Assembly (NCBI GenBank): GCA_003133205.1 | Contig: PKWK01000209.1 | Coordinates: forward strand, 1 to 39,781 | Direction of reading: 5' to 3' | Length of the DNA: 39,781 nt | From: Granulicella sp. | GTDB taxonomy: Bacteria; Acidobacteriota; Terriglobia; Terriglobales; Acidobacteriaceae | Notes under the pieces: model-generated | The model's input: only the letters and a program-made list of their open reading frames with translations | The model's database searches: none | Told to the model about the DNA's origin: nothing | Made by a program: the position numbers and the translations under genes | Shown: positions 8,781 through 18,681 of the stretch, piece by piece | Numbering within the stretch: the stretch's first letter is position 1 | Layout: the number at the start of each line of letters is the position of its first letter

Positions 8781-11504
8781 ATGCATTCCTTTAAGAATTG
8801 CTGCATATCCCGCCCTCGCTCCGGATCCCGCGTTGGGTTGCTCTGGCCGCTCTCGGTTTGTCTTGCGTGGACTCTGCTGCTTGTGGGGAGTTCGCTCCTG
8901 AGCGGATGCGCAGGATCCCAACGCGCCAACACCGCAGCGGGATTGAGTTTGTCGGGTGCCGTCCATGGCGGTCAGCAAGCAGTCACAGGATCCACGATCC
9001 AACTCTATGCAGTTGGAGCCACGAGCGATGGCTCCGCGGCGACGCCGCTCATCAGCGCTACGGTGACGACCAGCGACGGAAGCAGCAATGCCGCCAACAG
9101 CAACGCGAACGCAGGCAATGGTTTTAACTCGCTTGCCGCCGGCTCGTTCACCATCACGGGCGATTACACGTGTCCTACCGCCGGGACAGAGGTCTATCTG
9201 GTCAGCACCGGAGGCAATCCAGGACTGACCGCCGGAACCAACAACTCCGCGCTCGCCATGATGGCTGCCCTCGGTCCATGCGGCAACCTCACTTCCTCCA
9301 CCTACGTCTTTGTGGATGAGCTAACGACAGTCGGCTCCATCGCCGCTCTGGCCAACTACATGAGTTCGTACTCGGCGCTCGGTTCGGGTACATCGGATGC
9401 GACGGCGCTCCAGACAGCGTTCAGTGCGGCAAACGAGTACACCAATACTTCGCTTGGAACCGTGCCAGGATCGACGCTGCCCTCCAGCTACTACGCTTCG
9501 AGCCTCGAGATCCAGACTCTGGGTGATGCCATCTCCGCCTGCATCAACTCCGCTGGCGGAGTCGCAGGCGACGGCAGCAGTTGCGGTACGCTATTCACTG
9601 ACACGACTCCTTCCGGCGGGCCCGCACCCACCGACACCATTGGGGCTGCACTTAACATAGTGAAATATCCGGCGCTCAATGCTTGTGCGATCTACGGGTT
9701 CGTCCCCGCCATACCGCCCTTCCAGCCCACGATTGGCAGTTGCCCTTCGACCTGGACTCTGCCGATCTCCTCTCTCACCGTCAACGTGTCGGGCTCGTCG
9801 ACGGTGAATGTCGGGCAAACCTCGCAGTACACGGCCGCGGTAAGCGCACCCGGGCGCGGGTCGACAAACCAATCCGTTACATGGATGGTCAACGGCGTGA
9901 CCGGCGGCAGCACGGCGACGGGGACAATCTCCTCCACCGGCCTCTACACCTCTCCATCCACAGTTCCGGCGAGCGCAGTTACGATCGCCGCCGTCAGTGT
10001 GCTGTCGGGCACGGCGACCGGATCGATGAGCGTCACGGTGGTGCCGGCTACGGTCGTGGTCACCGGTCCGGCAAACGTCCTCTTCGGCCTCACCGGCCAG
10101 TACTCCGCTGTGGTTACCGGGGCCAGCCAGAACGTTACCTGGATGGTGAACGGCGTGGCCGAGGGCAGCGCGGCAGAGGGAACGATCTCGACAGGCGGTT
10201 TCTACACTGCGCCGGCCAGTGCTCCACCAACGCCCGTTACGATCAGCGCGCAGAGTAACGACTTTACTTCGGCGACGGGATCATACGACGTTACCATCTC
10301 CGCGACGGCGGTCACGTATGCCACGGGAGACACCCGCACCGTGACTCAGCCCAGCTACCCCGCGGTGTGTCAGGTTCTGTCCGCGCAGTTCAATACGTCG
10401 CAACGCGCGTCGCCGCCCGCAACGGGGACGGACGACACCAGCCGCCTTCAGGCCGCGCTGACTGCCTGCGCGAACACTGGCCAAAGCGTGGAACTCACCC
10501 CCTCCGGCACGAACAACGCGTTCTACTCCAACAGGCTCAACGTGACCGGCGAAGGTCTGATCATCGACCCGGGAGTCACTCTCGAAGGGAATAACGGTTA
10601 CGCGACCCAGTCCGAACTGCTGAACGTCACGGGGACGAACTCCTCCATCATGGGTCCGGGCATCGTCGATGGGCGTGGAGACATCCTCACTGGTGGCACT
10701 CCGCGTATCGTCCAGACGAACAACGCGAACAACTTCATCGCCTACAACGTCACACTCCAGCAGGCGGCACACCCGAACCTCTATATTGAGGGCGGCAACG
10801 GCGCAACCGTTTGGGGAGTCACCATCCTGACGCCGGCTACCCGTGCGAATGCCGACGGCATCGATGTCGACAGCATCACCAACGCGACCGTCATCAATTC
10901 CACTATCGAGGCAGGCGACGACGGTGTGGCTATCAAGACGAACAGCGCTGCAGCCTCCAACATCACTATCGCCAACAACAGGCTCTACGGCACGCACGGC
11001 ATCTCCATCGGCAGCCAGACTTATCGTGGTGTCACCAACATTCTTTTCTCGAACAACTACCTGTACGGAACTGATCTGGTGGGGAATCTGTCACCTGACC
11101 CGCAGGGCGTCAACATCAAGACCGATCCCACGTGCGGCGGAACCGTCCAGCAGGTCACGTATCAGAACACATGCCTGTATGGTGTCAAGCACCTCATCGT
11201 CTTGAACACGGCATACGGCAGTTGCTCCGGAACCGCTGGGACTCCGGTGTTCACGGACATCGTGGTGAATGGGGTCGTCGCGCAATCGTCCATTTCCGGT
11301 GCGTACACCCTGATCACTGGCGTTAGTGCGACGAACCTGATCAATGGCTATTTTGCCAACATCAACCTGGACACCGGCGCGCAAAACAGTGCCAATAAAT
11401 ATGCGGCGATCGCGCTGGATAACTCGAACATGACGCCCCCCGGGACGGGTATCACGACCTCCAGCTTCACTACTGGCGGAAGCGTGCCAGTCTGCTCGTT
11501 CTAA
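8781..11504 (+). CDS. Lipoprotein with Ig-like repeats and C-terminal GH28 (polygalacturonase-type) beta-helix
   Basis: About 907 residues. ATG 8781 has AGGA eight bases upstream; an in-frame TTG at 8745 is less likely. A lipobox (LLSGC) shows a lipid-anchored exported protein. Residues 45-300 are an Acidobacteria-type N-terminal module (GAVHGGQQAVTGSTIQLYA). Two Ig-like repeats follow, each with a TWMVNGV motif and a G.ISSTGLYTSP or GTISTGGFYTAP motif. From about residue 540 there is a right-handed parallel beta-helix of the GH28 family: TDDTSRLQAAL, NADGIDV (about residue 690, normally NTD), GDDGVAIK (about 712), THGISIGS (His about 738, normally GHG) and VNIKT (about 778, normally RIK). 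Acidic catalytic residues and the His are present, but three flanking positions differ from classical polygalacturonases. It probably cleaves galacturonan or rhamnogalacturonan at the cell surface. It follows the TonB receptor. Confidence 0.85.
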   Translation: MHSFKNCCISRPRSGSRVGLLWPLSVCLAWTLLLVGSSLLSGCAGSQRANTAAGLSLSGAVHGGQQAVTGSTIQLYAVGATSDGSAATPLISATVTTSDGSSNAANSNANAGNGFNSLAAGSFTITGDYTCPTAGTEVYLVSTGGNPGLTAGTNNSALAMMAALGPCGNLTSSTYVFVDELTTVGSIAALANYMSSYSALGSGTSDATALQTAFSAANEYTNTSLGTVPGSTLPSSYYASSLEIQTLGDAISACINSAGGVAGDGSSCGTLFTDTTPSGGPAPTDTIGAALNIVKYPALNACAIYGFVPAIPPFQPTIGSCPSTWTLPISSLTVNVSGSSTVNVGQTSQYTAAVSAPGRGSTNQSVTWMVNGVTGGSTATGTISSTGLYTSPSTVPASAVTIAAVSVLSGTATGSMSVTVVPATVVVTGPANVLFGLTGQYSAVVTGASQNVTWMVNGVAEGSAAEGTISTGGFYTAPASAPPTPVTISAQSNDFTSATGSYDVTISATAVTYATGDTRTVTQPSYPAVCQVLSAQFNTSQRASPPATGTDDTSRLQAALTACANTGQSVELTPSGTNNAFYSNRLNVTGEGLIIDPGVTLEGNNGYATQSELLNVTGTNSSIMGPGIVDGRGDILTGGTPRIVQTNNANNFIAYNVTLQQAAHPNLYIEGGNGATVWGVTILTPATRANADGIDVDSITNATVINSTIEAGDDGVAIKTNSAAASNITIANNRLYGTHGISIGSQTYRGVTNILFSNNYLYGTDLVGNLSPDPQGVNIKTDPTCGGTVQQVTYQNTCLYGVKHLIVLNTAYGSCSGTAGTPVFTDIVVNGVVAQSSISGAYTLITGVSATNLINGYFANINLDTGAQNSANKYAAIALDNSNMTPPGTGITTSSFTTGGSVPVCSF

Positions 11505-11518
11505 CCCTTCGATTCCAT

Positions 11519-11539
11519 CGGATTAGGATCCTCAATCCG
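11519..11539. terminator. Possible hairpin after the GH28 gene
   Basis: CGGATT (11519-11524) pairs with AATCCG (11534-11539) 15 bp after the stop codon. There is no T-run, so a rho-independent terminator is only a possibility. Confidence 0.25.
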
Positions 11540-11687
11540 GATGCGCCCGTGCGGCCCCCCGCGCGGCAGCCCCTCAAGTCCGCGACCTGGCTACGGCTTC
11601 AGCAAACCTCAGCGAAGGTAATATGGGAAACTGGTGATAGGGCCGTAGTTTAAGACGGTCCGTTTTACCATTGGGAACGGGAACCGG

Positions 11688-13322
11688 ATGAAGCAAGCCA
11701 GAACTAGAAAAGTCGAGCTGTTCGACACAAGTCTTCGCGACGGACTGCAACAGCCAAACCTCGAAATATCCGTACCGAATGCGGTCAGCCTGCTTCAGCG
11801 CATGGCTGTCTTTGGCGTCCACTACGCCGAAATCGGTTTTGCCGGCGCGAACCAATTTGTATCGGACCTGGCACGGACGCTTGATTCGGTTGATACAGGA
11901 GCCATGAAGCTGGCCTTGTTCGGGAGAACGCGCGGCCGCGGGACCAAGGTGCAGGATTGGTCCGATGTCAAATTCATCATCGGCCACAAGAAGCGCGTTC
12001 CGGTTGCGGTCGTCGTCGTCAAGTCCCGATTGCTCGATGTGGCGAAGTCTCTGGAGACGACACCGGAAGAGAACCTCCGGATGGCCTATGAAACGATTGA
12101 GTGCCTTCACGACAACGGCCTTGAAGTCTTCGTGGACTTTGAACACGCCATGGATGCCGCTTTTGGCCGCCGTGAAAACGGTGAGCCCTGCGACCCCGAT
12201 TTCAGCAAACGCAGCCTGGACTACTTCCACCAGATCACAGCGCAATGCGTCGACCAGAAGGTGAGCCGGCTCGTCATCTGCGACACCACTGGCGGTGCCG
12301 GCCCTGAAGAAGTTACTCACCTGATAAGTGATCTCACAAAGACCTACCCAGACGCCAAATTCGGGTTTCACGGTCACACGGATCGCGGTCTTGGAATTGC
12401 CAATACACGAGCCGCCATTTTTGCGGGTGCTGTACAAATTCAAGGCACCGTTCTCGGAACGGGCGAGCGCTGCGGAAACGTGAACCTGACTACCGTTATT
12501 GGCAGCATGCAGCTTAGGGATGAAGCTGAATTTGTCGCTCCCGGATCGCTCCCTGGGCTTACCAGCCTGGCACATTCGGCGTATGCCGCTTTCCGGCTGG
12601 AACCGCCGCACGGTGCTCCTATTGTTGGCCCGGGCGCATTCGGCACGTGGGCCGGCATGCATGGCAGCAGCGAGCACAAAGACCCTGGCGCGTACCTTTG
12701 GTGTGATCCCGCCAAAGTTGGCACCAAGCCGCGAATCGGCGTCAACGGCCAGTCCGGAAAAGCGAATATCATCCTGCTGTCCAAATCGCTCGGTGTTCCC
12801 CTGAATTCAGCCCAGGCACAGGCTTTCATCGATTCCAACCAGGCGATGATCGATGGTGGCGGTTTCACGGCCAGTGAAGTATCGTTCCGGCTGGCCTGCA
12901 TGAAGGTGCACAAGACCCTGCGAGAAAGCTTCAGTGTCAAAGGTTGGAGGGTATTGGACGAATCTGACGAAATCGGGAACAGATACGTTCAGGCCGCCAT
13001 GTCGTTATCGATTGGCGGCTCCAAAGCCACAACCACTCGAGCCGAGGGCGCCGGTCCGGTCGATGCGTTGACCAAAGCCATGCGGCAGGAATTGGAAAAT
13101 TGGTACCCGGCGATCGCACTGTTGCGTCTGGATACGTTTAGCGTCACCGCTATTGACGTATCCGCCCACGACACGGCGGCCCACGTCCGGGTTACGGTCA
13201 GCTTTCACGCCGACGGTCACGAACCGTGGACGACTGCAGGCGTGAGCAGCGATTTGAACCAGGCGGCGCTGATGGCGATCGTGGATGGTTTCCATTATTG
13301 GCTGCTGAAAAACCCCGACTAG
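11688..13322 (+). CDS. cimA: Citramalate synthase / 2-isopropylmalate synthase family enzyme
   Basis: A 544-residue DRE-TIM metallolyase. Family members condense acetyl-CoA with a 2-oxo acid; the length and the sequence style fit citramalate synthase (pyruvate to (R)-citramalate, the threonine-independent route to isoleucine). The N-terminal motif ELFDTSLRDGLQQ holds the metal and catalytic Arg-Asp residues; the metal-binding HxH motif is in GFHGHTDRGLGIANT, followed by QGTVLGTGERCGNVNL, the usual CimA/LeuA signature. The C-terminal 130 residues fit the LeuA allosteric/dimerisation domain (ATTTRAEGAGPVDAL through TAAHVRVTVSFHADG). The gene stands alone, with no other leucine or isoleucine genes next to it. 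Substrate choice between pyruvate and other 2-oxo acids cannot be decided from sequence by eye. Confidence 0.82.
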   Translation: MKQARTRKVELFDTSLRDGLQQPNLEISVPNAVSLLQRMAVFGVHYAEIGFAGANQFVSDLARTLDSVDTGAMKLALFGRTRGRGTKVQDWSDVKFIIGHKKRVPVAVVVVKSRLLDVAKSLETTPEENLRMAYETIECLHDNGLEVFVDFEHAMDAAFGRRENGEPCDPDFSKRSLDYFHQITAQCVDQKVSRLVICDTTGGAGPEEVTHLISDLTKTYPDAKFGFHGHTDRGLGIANTRAAIFAGAVQIQGTVLGTGERCGNVNLTTVIGSMQLRDEAEFVAPGSLPGLTSLAHSAYAAFRLEPPHGAPIVGPGAFGTWAGMHGSSEHKDPGAYLWCDPAKVGTKPRIGVNGQSGKANIILLSKSLGVPLNSAQAQAFIDSNQAMIDGGGFTASEVSFRLACMKVHKTLRESFSVKGWRVLDESDEIGNRYVQAAMSLSIGGSKATTTRAEGAGPVDALTKAMRQELENWYPAIALLRLDTFSVTAIDVSAHDTAAHVRVTVSFHADGHEPWTTAGVSSDLNQAALMAIVDGFHYWLLKNPD

Positions 13323-13340
13323 CCGGGCCAACTCGCCCGG
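13323..13340. terminator. Possible GC hairpin after cimA
   Basis: CCGGGC (13323-13328) and GCCCGG (13335-13340) form a 6-bp stem directly after the cimA stop codon. No T-run follows. Confidence 0.3.
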
Positions 13341-13421
13341 AGGGGGGTGAGGTTGACCCAATTCTGAGACGGGGAACGGAGAGTTCAGCGCAGTGGCTAG
13401 CTCCCTAAGACTCTCGACCGG

Positions 13422-15665
13422 GTGTGCCGATTCGCAGCAGGACCGACTGATGCTGCATCGACTTGGCTATGGCCCTCCGGCGGCTCAACGCTCGACAAAC
13501 TGGGAGATGGCTGCCCGTTCTACGAATCGACCAGCGGCGCCAGCGGTCAGCAGGGCGTTGGTACGGACGTGGATGGCAACGTCATTTTTTCGGACAACTC
13601 CGAGTCCATTGTGCGCGTGCTGTATGTCGGAGGCAGCACAATGGCGGCGGCGATCCGTGCGGCCAATGCGAATCCGGGTCTCACGATTACGCCAGGGTAC
13701 GTGTATCCGATCATCGGGGCGATCAACTCCGGGGTGACGAACTCTACGCTCTCGGCGACGCCCACCCTCGGGACGACGACGACGCTTGGCAACGGCATTA
13801 CCAAAGTCGCCATCGATCCGTTCGGAAATATCTACATCTCCGACTTCAACCAGGTGGATGTTCTCTTCTTCGATATCAAGACGGGCTATGCTCGCAAGCT
13901 GATTGCTTCAGGAACTCTTTGTGCGGCGAAGCAGGACTCGGTGGGCGATGGGTGCCCGGTCAACAACTCGAACTTCGCCGGCGGTGCTAGCGGCATGGGT
14001 ATCGGTATCAGTCCGCAGGGCGATCTCTACCTGGCCGATAACACCAACTTGCTGATCCGCAAGATTACCGCCACCAACCTGGTTCCGGTAACTGTTGGTT
14101 CCACGCTCACTCAGACGGAGATCCTGCATGGCGCCAGTGGCACGACCGCGATAGCCGCTGCGCTGGCCGGTACCTCGCCCGGCATCACCTCCGGTTCCGT
14201 CACGTGCGGCGCTGCCAATGCAGATGGCACGATGGACTGCACGGTGCCCGTTACCTTTACTCCGAGCACACCTGGCCAGCGGTCCGGTGTGCTCGCTGTC
14301 AGTGCGACGGGAGTCACGGGTTCCGGGAACTTCGCGGTCGCGGGCACAGCCACCGGGAGTGCCCTGGCGGTTGACTCGGCCGCGCCTACGGTTGTTTCGA
14401 CGGGCTCCGTCAGTGCGCCCGTTTCTCTTGCGATCGACGGCGCGGGCAATCTCTTTACGATGAATACCGGCACAAGCAATGTTGTCGAGATTAGTTCCGG
14501 CACTACTTCCTCCATCGCTGCCACGTTGCCCACGTCGCCTTTCCAGATTGCCGTCGACAATATGGGCAACATTTACGCGACGGGGACGGGTTCCTCGACG
14601 ATCACCAAGCTCACGCCGAACGGCGGCGGACTCTACACGCAGAGCGCGATTTCCTACACGCCGCCCACTACTCCTGCCGCGCCCTACGGCATTGCGGTCG
14701 ATCGCCAGGGCAATGTCTATGTTTCCGATCACGCGAATGAAGCGGTCTATGAGATTCCGGTGGGCAGCAACTTCGGCTCGTTGAACCCACTTGTAACAGT
14801 AGCTTCCGGCCTCACGAGCGTCGGCGAGTTGGCTCTTGACGGCAGAGGGAATCTCTTTATCGCCGATACGGACGCTAACCTGGTGAAGCGCTTGTTGGCA
14901 GGCGCGTCGGCGACCACCACTTTCGCCTCCAGCATCAACCCGACGCATATCGCGGGGGATACTGCCGGCAATCTCTATGTGCAGGATGCGAGCGCGAAGA
15001 CCGTCACCGAATACCCCTTGTCTGGTCCGGCAACGGTGGTTTACAGCTTTACGGGAACGGCGGCGGGTGTTGCGGTCGACACGAACGGACTCACAGAATG
15101 GCGGTGGTCGACGACGGACCAAATGCTGTTACACCACCCACTGACCGTGAATCAAGCGCCTCTCACGGTTACGGGGGCTTGCTCCAACCGGATCTTCGGC
15201 CAGGTCAACTCCTGCAACGCAGCGGTGACCGGAGGCTACCAGTACTCAGATTCGGCTGCGACAGTCTTTACCGCGACGCCTACTGGAACAACTACCGCCG
15301 CGCGGTCTTCGCCCGCCGGCCCGTATACCGCAACGCCGGTCTACACGGCTACTGCCTTTGGCAGTGCAAACTACTCGATCGCTCCGGCGAACGGCAGCTT
15401 CACTATCTCGGGCGGTGCGCCGCAGAGCATCATCTTTGCTCCGCTTCCGGACTTAGCGAACGGTGGGAGCTATCAACTAACAGCCAGGACGACCTCAGGC
15501 CTTCCGGTGAGTTACTCGGTGATCAGCGGCAATGCCTCGGTGACCGGCAGCACCTTGACTGTGACCGGAACTGGACCTGTGACGGTGCAGGCGTCGCAAA
15601 GCACGGATCCCAGTGGCGATTATGCAGCGGCAACTCCAGTGTCCAGGAGCTTTACAGCCCAATGA
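13422..15665 (+). pseudogene. 5'-truncated NHL-repeat / MBG-domain protein
   Basis: An open frame of up to 747 codons bounded upstream by an in-frame TAG at 13398. It begins in the middle of an NHL unit (KLGDGCPFYESTSGASGQQG) and has no signal peptide, although every recognisable part belongs to a secreted protein family. It contains NHL repeats (TDVDGNVIFSDN, IDPFGNIYISD, ISPQGDLYLADN), the same VPVTVGSTLTQ/FTPSTPGQ choice-of-anchor spacer as the large NHL/Ig protein at the left end, more NHL units and an MBG/Ig-like end (LTVTGACSNRIFGQVNSCNA and SIIFAPLPDLANGG). Its GTG start has no clear ribosome-binding site. I read it as a gene that lost its 5' end; an unusual intracellular protein is the alternative. 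Its TGA overlaps the ATG of the next frame. Confidence 0.65.
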
Positions 15666-16660
15666 GAACCCAAGCGCGTTACCCACTCCCACCACCCGTG
15701 GCGCTGATCGCGATGGTGAAAAGTCTGGCAACGCCCTATGGAATCGCGATCGACGCCGTGGGCAATGCGTGGGTGACCAACGAGAGCGGCACCACGGTCA
15801 CCGAGCTTTCGACCACTGGGAACTCGCTTGCGACGCCGACAGCCGCAGGCCTTGCTGGCGCTCAGGGAGTCGCAGTCGATCGCAACGGGAATGTGTGGGT
15901 AGCCAACACGGCCGGTAACTCTGTCGTGAAGTTCACGCTCACGAGCGGAGCGGTGACGGCAACGAATTCCTACACTGTCGGCGGCATTACCGCGCCCTCG
16001 GCCATCGCGATGGACTCGGGCGGTAACGCGTTTATCGCAAACTTCAACGGCAACTCCGTCACCGGCTTGACGTCCGCGGGTGTGGCACTCGGCGGCTCTC
16101 CATTCACGGGCAGCAGCAACAACATTACTGTTCCCAGTGGGATTGCCGTCAGTCCGGCGGGAACCGTTTACGTCACCAGCGGCAACGGCTCAATCGTCAA
16201 CCTCAGCAATGCTGGCGCGTTTCTCGCCACCCTGAACGACGGAACCTTGCAGGGGCCGGTCGGGGTCGCAGTTGACGCTTCAGGCCGCATTCTCGCCACG
16301 GGCTTTACCACCGGCGCCAGCGTTGGTGGCGCGCTCAGCCAGTTCACGTTAGGCGGCACGGCAGTCGCAGGCAGTCCGGCCACCTCCGGCATCACCAGTC
16401 CGTCCGGGGTTGCGAGCGACGGAACTTCGATCTGGGTGGCCAACAATACTGCGAGCGGAGCTTTGGCGCAGTTCAGCTATGCCTCGAATTCGCCGGTGTC
16501 CCCAATCGCCGGCTTCGGCTCGCTCAGTAGTCCTGCAGGAGTCGCAGTCGATGCCTCTGGCTCGGTGTGGACAGCGAACTCCGGCAGCAACACCGTCTCG
16601 AAGTTCATCGGTCTCGCCGTGCCTGTCACAACGCCGCTTACAGCCAACGTCGGACCGTAG
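15662..16660 (+). pseudogene. NHL-repeat protein fragment (C-terminal part)
   Basis: A 332-codon frame beginning at an ATG that overlaps the stop of the preceding NHL frame (ATGA). It consists of NHL/Vgb-type repeats (GIAIDAVGNAWVTNESG, GVAVDRNGNVWVANTAGNSV, GVAVDASGSVWTANSGSNTV) and ends in VPVTTPLTANVGP, the usual C-terminus of acidobacterial NHL proteins. There is no signal peptide and no good Shine-Dalgarno site. It could be translated by coupling to the previous frame, but is better explained as the 3' part of another NHL gene joined out of frame to the preceding fragment. Confidence 0.55.
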
Positions 16661-16720
16661 TGGATCGTCTGTTCACGCACTGGATCTATAGCGCGAAATG
16701 CTCTCTGTTCGATCGACCGC

Positions 16721-16748
16721 TTGTCGCGCGCCGGAAAGCATCTACACT
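16721..16748 (+). promoter_or_regulatory. Candidate promoter for malic enzyme
   Basis: TTGTCG (16721-16726) and TACACT (16743-16748), 16 bp apart, about 35 bp before the ATG. Judged by eye only. Confidence 0.3.
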
Positions 16749-16782
16749 TGATGCAGACGCAACCGCCAGGAAGGCGTGAAGA

Positions 16783-18486
16783 ATGAATGGACAATCACCG
16801 CAGACCGTTAGCGGCAAGACCTGCCAGGTATCCCTTTCCGGGTACGACCTGATCAATTCTCCTCGCTTCAATAAGGGAACAGCCTTCTCCGACGAGGAAC
16901 GCGACGCATTTGACCTGCACGGCCTATTGCCACCGCACGTGGGGAGTCTCGACGAACAGGTCGAACGACGACTACACGCACTACGAGAACAGCCGACTCC
17001 GTTCAATAGGTACAGCGTGCTCCGCGATCTGCAGGATATGAACGAAACGCTGTTCTATGCTCTCTTGCTTCGCAATATCCAGGAGATGCTCCCTTTGGTG
17101 TACACGCCAACTGTGGGTGAAGGGTGCCAGCGCTTCAGTGAGATATGGAAAAAGCCGCGCGGCCTGTTTCTCAGCTACTCCAATAAGGATCGTATTGAAC
17201 AGATACTGAATCATTCCTACTACGACAGTGTGAAATGCATCGTCGTCAGCGACGGGGAACGAATTCTGGGGCTCGGGGATCAAGGTGCCGGTGGCATGGG
17301 CATTCCAATCGGGAAGATGGCTCTTTACACTGCGCTCGGCGGAATTCATCCGGAACATTGTCTTCCGATTCTGCTGGATGTCGGAACGGACAACGAGGAA
17401 AGGTTGAAGAGTCCCCTCTACATCGGATGGAGACATCATCGTATTCGCGGCGAAGAGTACGACGCGTTCGTAGACACTTTTGTGAATGCCGTGGAGAAGC
17501 GTTGGCCCCATGTTCTCTTGCAGTGGGAGGACTTTGCCCGTACGAATGCGACTCGACTGCTGGAGCGCTACCGAGACCAGCTATGTACCTTCAACGACGA
17601 TATTCAAGGTACTGCCGCAATAGCCGCCGCGACCCTGCTCTCCGCAATCAACGTAACCGGCGTGCCGCTGGAGCAACAGAAGGTGGTTGTGCTGGGCTTC
17701 GGAACGGCCGGTATCGGCATCGCCAACCTGTTATTGCAGCTTATGCAGGACAAGGGAATCCCGGAGGCAGACGCCCGCAATCGCATCTACGCGATCGGCC
17801 GGTACGGTCTTATTACAGAAAATGGGAACGGTGTGCGGTCCGAGCAGTTACCCTATGGCCGCAAGGAGCAGGAAGTGCGTGATTGGAGACAGCCAAATGG
17901 AGAGATCACGCTCCTGAATGTGATCCGCCATGCGAAGCCTACGGTTCTCATTGGAGTGTCTGGTCAACCGGGAGCTTTCACCGAGTCTGCTATACGCGAA
18001 ATGGCCAGGCATACGGATCGTCCCGTCATCTTTCCGCTTTCGAACCCTGTTTCATGCAGCGAGGCGAACCCTCAGGACTTGTTGGATTGGACGGAGGGAA
18101 GGGCACTGATCGGTACCGGCAGCCCGTTTCCGCAGGTAAGCTTTGGCGGGAAGAATGTCCCCATCGACCAGACCAACAATTCCTACATTTTTCCCGGACT
18201 TGCTCTTGGGATCATTGCTTCAAAAGCCAAGCGCGTAACCGATACGATGATCCTGGCCGCAGCGAAGGAGTTGGCAAGGCTCGTCCCCACACAAACGAAT
18301 AAGCAGGCAAGCCTTCTTCCATCCCTTTCGGATTCACGGCAGCTCAGTCGCTCGATTGCGCAGGCAGTGGGTAGACAGGCGATTCAGGATGGACAGGCGC
18401 AGGTTGCCGACGAAGAGAGTCTGGAACTGGAACTCCAGGCGAATATCTGGGACCCAGTGTATGTTCCGTACCAACGCGCATACTAA
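16783..18486 (+). CDS. maeA: NAD-dependent malic enzyme
   Basis: A 567-residue enzyme of the long malic-enzyme type (like E. coli MaeA/SfcA), which oxidatively decarboxylates L-malate to pyruvate. The start is supported by AGGAAGG upstream. The N-terminal domain has KGTAFSDEERDAFDLHGLLP and VYTPTVGEGCQ (catalytic Tyr107). The catalytic Lys178 is in GDQGAGGMGIPIGKMAL. The metal-binding region is in QWEDFARTNATRLLERYR and CTFNDDIQGTAAI, and the Rossmann motif GFGTAGIGIANLL starts the NAD(P) domain. The C-terminal part contains FPLSNPVSCSEANPQDLL and IGTGSPFPQV. NAD preference is a family inference. It appears monocistronic, 120 bp after the NHL fragment and 195 bp before the symporter. Confidence 0.93.
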   Translation: MNGQSPQTVSGKTCQVSLSGYDLINSPRFNKGTAFSDEERDAFDLHGLLPPHVGSLDEQVERRLHALREQPTPFNRYSVLRDLQDMNETLFYALLLRNIQEMLPLVYTPTVGEGCQRFSEIWKKPRGLFLSYSNKDRIEQILNHSYYDSVKCIVVSDGERILGLGDQGAGGMGIPIGKMALYTALGGIHPEHCLPILLDVGTDNEERLKSPLYIGWRHHRIRGEEYDAFVDTFVNAVEKRWPHVLLQWEDFARTNATRLLERYRDQLCTFNDDIQGTAAIAAATLLSAINVTGVPLEQQKVVVLGFGTAGIGIANLLLQLMQDKGIPEADARNRIYAIGRYGLITENGNGVRSEQLPYGRKEQEVRDWRQPNGEITLLNVIRHAKPTVLIGVSGQPGAFTESAIREMARHTDRPVIFPLSNPVSCSEANPQDLLDWTEGRALIGTGSPFPQVSFGGKNVPIDQTNNSYIFPGLALGIIASKAKRVTDTMILAAAKELARLVPTQTNKQASLLPSLSDSRQLSRSIAQAVGRQAIQDGQAQVADEESLELELQANIWDPVYVPYQRAY

Positions 18487-18681
18487 CTTCCTTAGTAGGG
18501 TCGCTGGCAGGGAAGTGAGTGCCCGGTCGCACTGCCGAATGGATACCACGGACGCCACAGTGGCTACGTCGCCGCATGGTTTACATTGCGTTGTCGGCCC
18601 GCCAGAGATTTCCCAGGTTTGACGGCCCGCTGTTAGTGTGTGGTCAGAGGATGTTCACGAACGATATGAAGCGACGGAAGA

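Noticed and set aside
11574..12677. A 367-codon minus-strand frame opposite cimA
   Set aside because: cimA motifs occupy the plus strand; the opposite frame has no recognisable domain.
13341..13421. Possible insertion-sequence end in front of the truncated NHL gene
   Set aside because: The segment GGTTGACCCAATTCTGAGAC looks out of place, but no transposase or inverted end was found, so I do not call an element.
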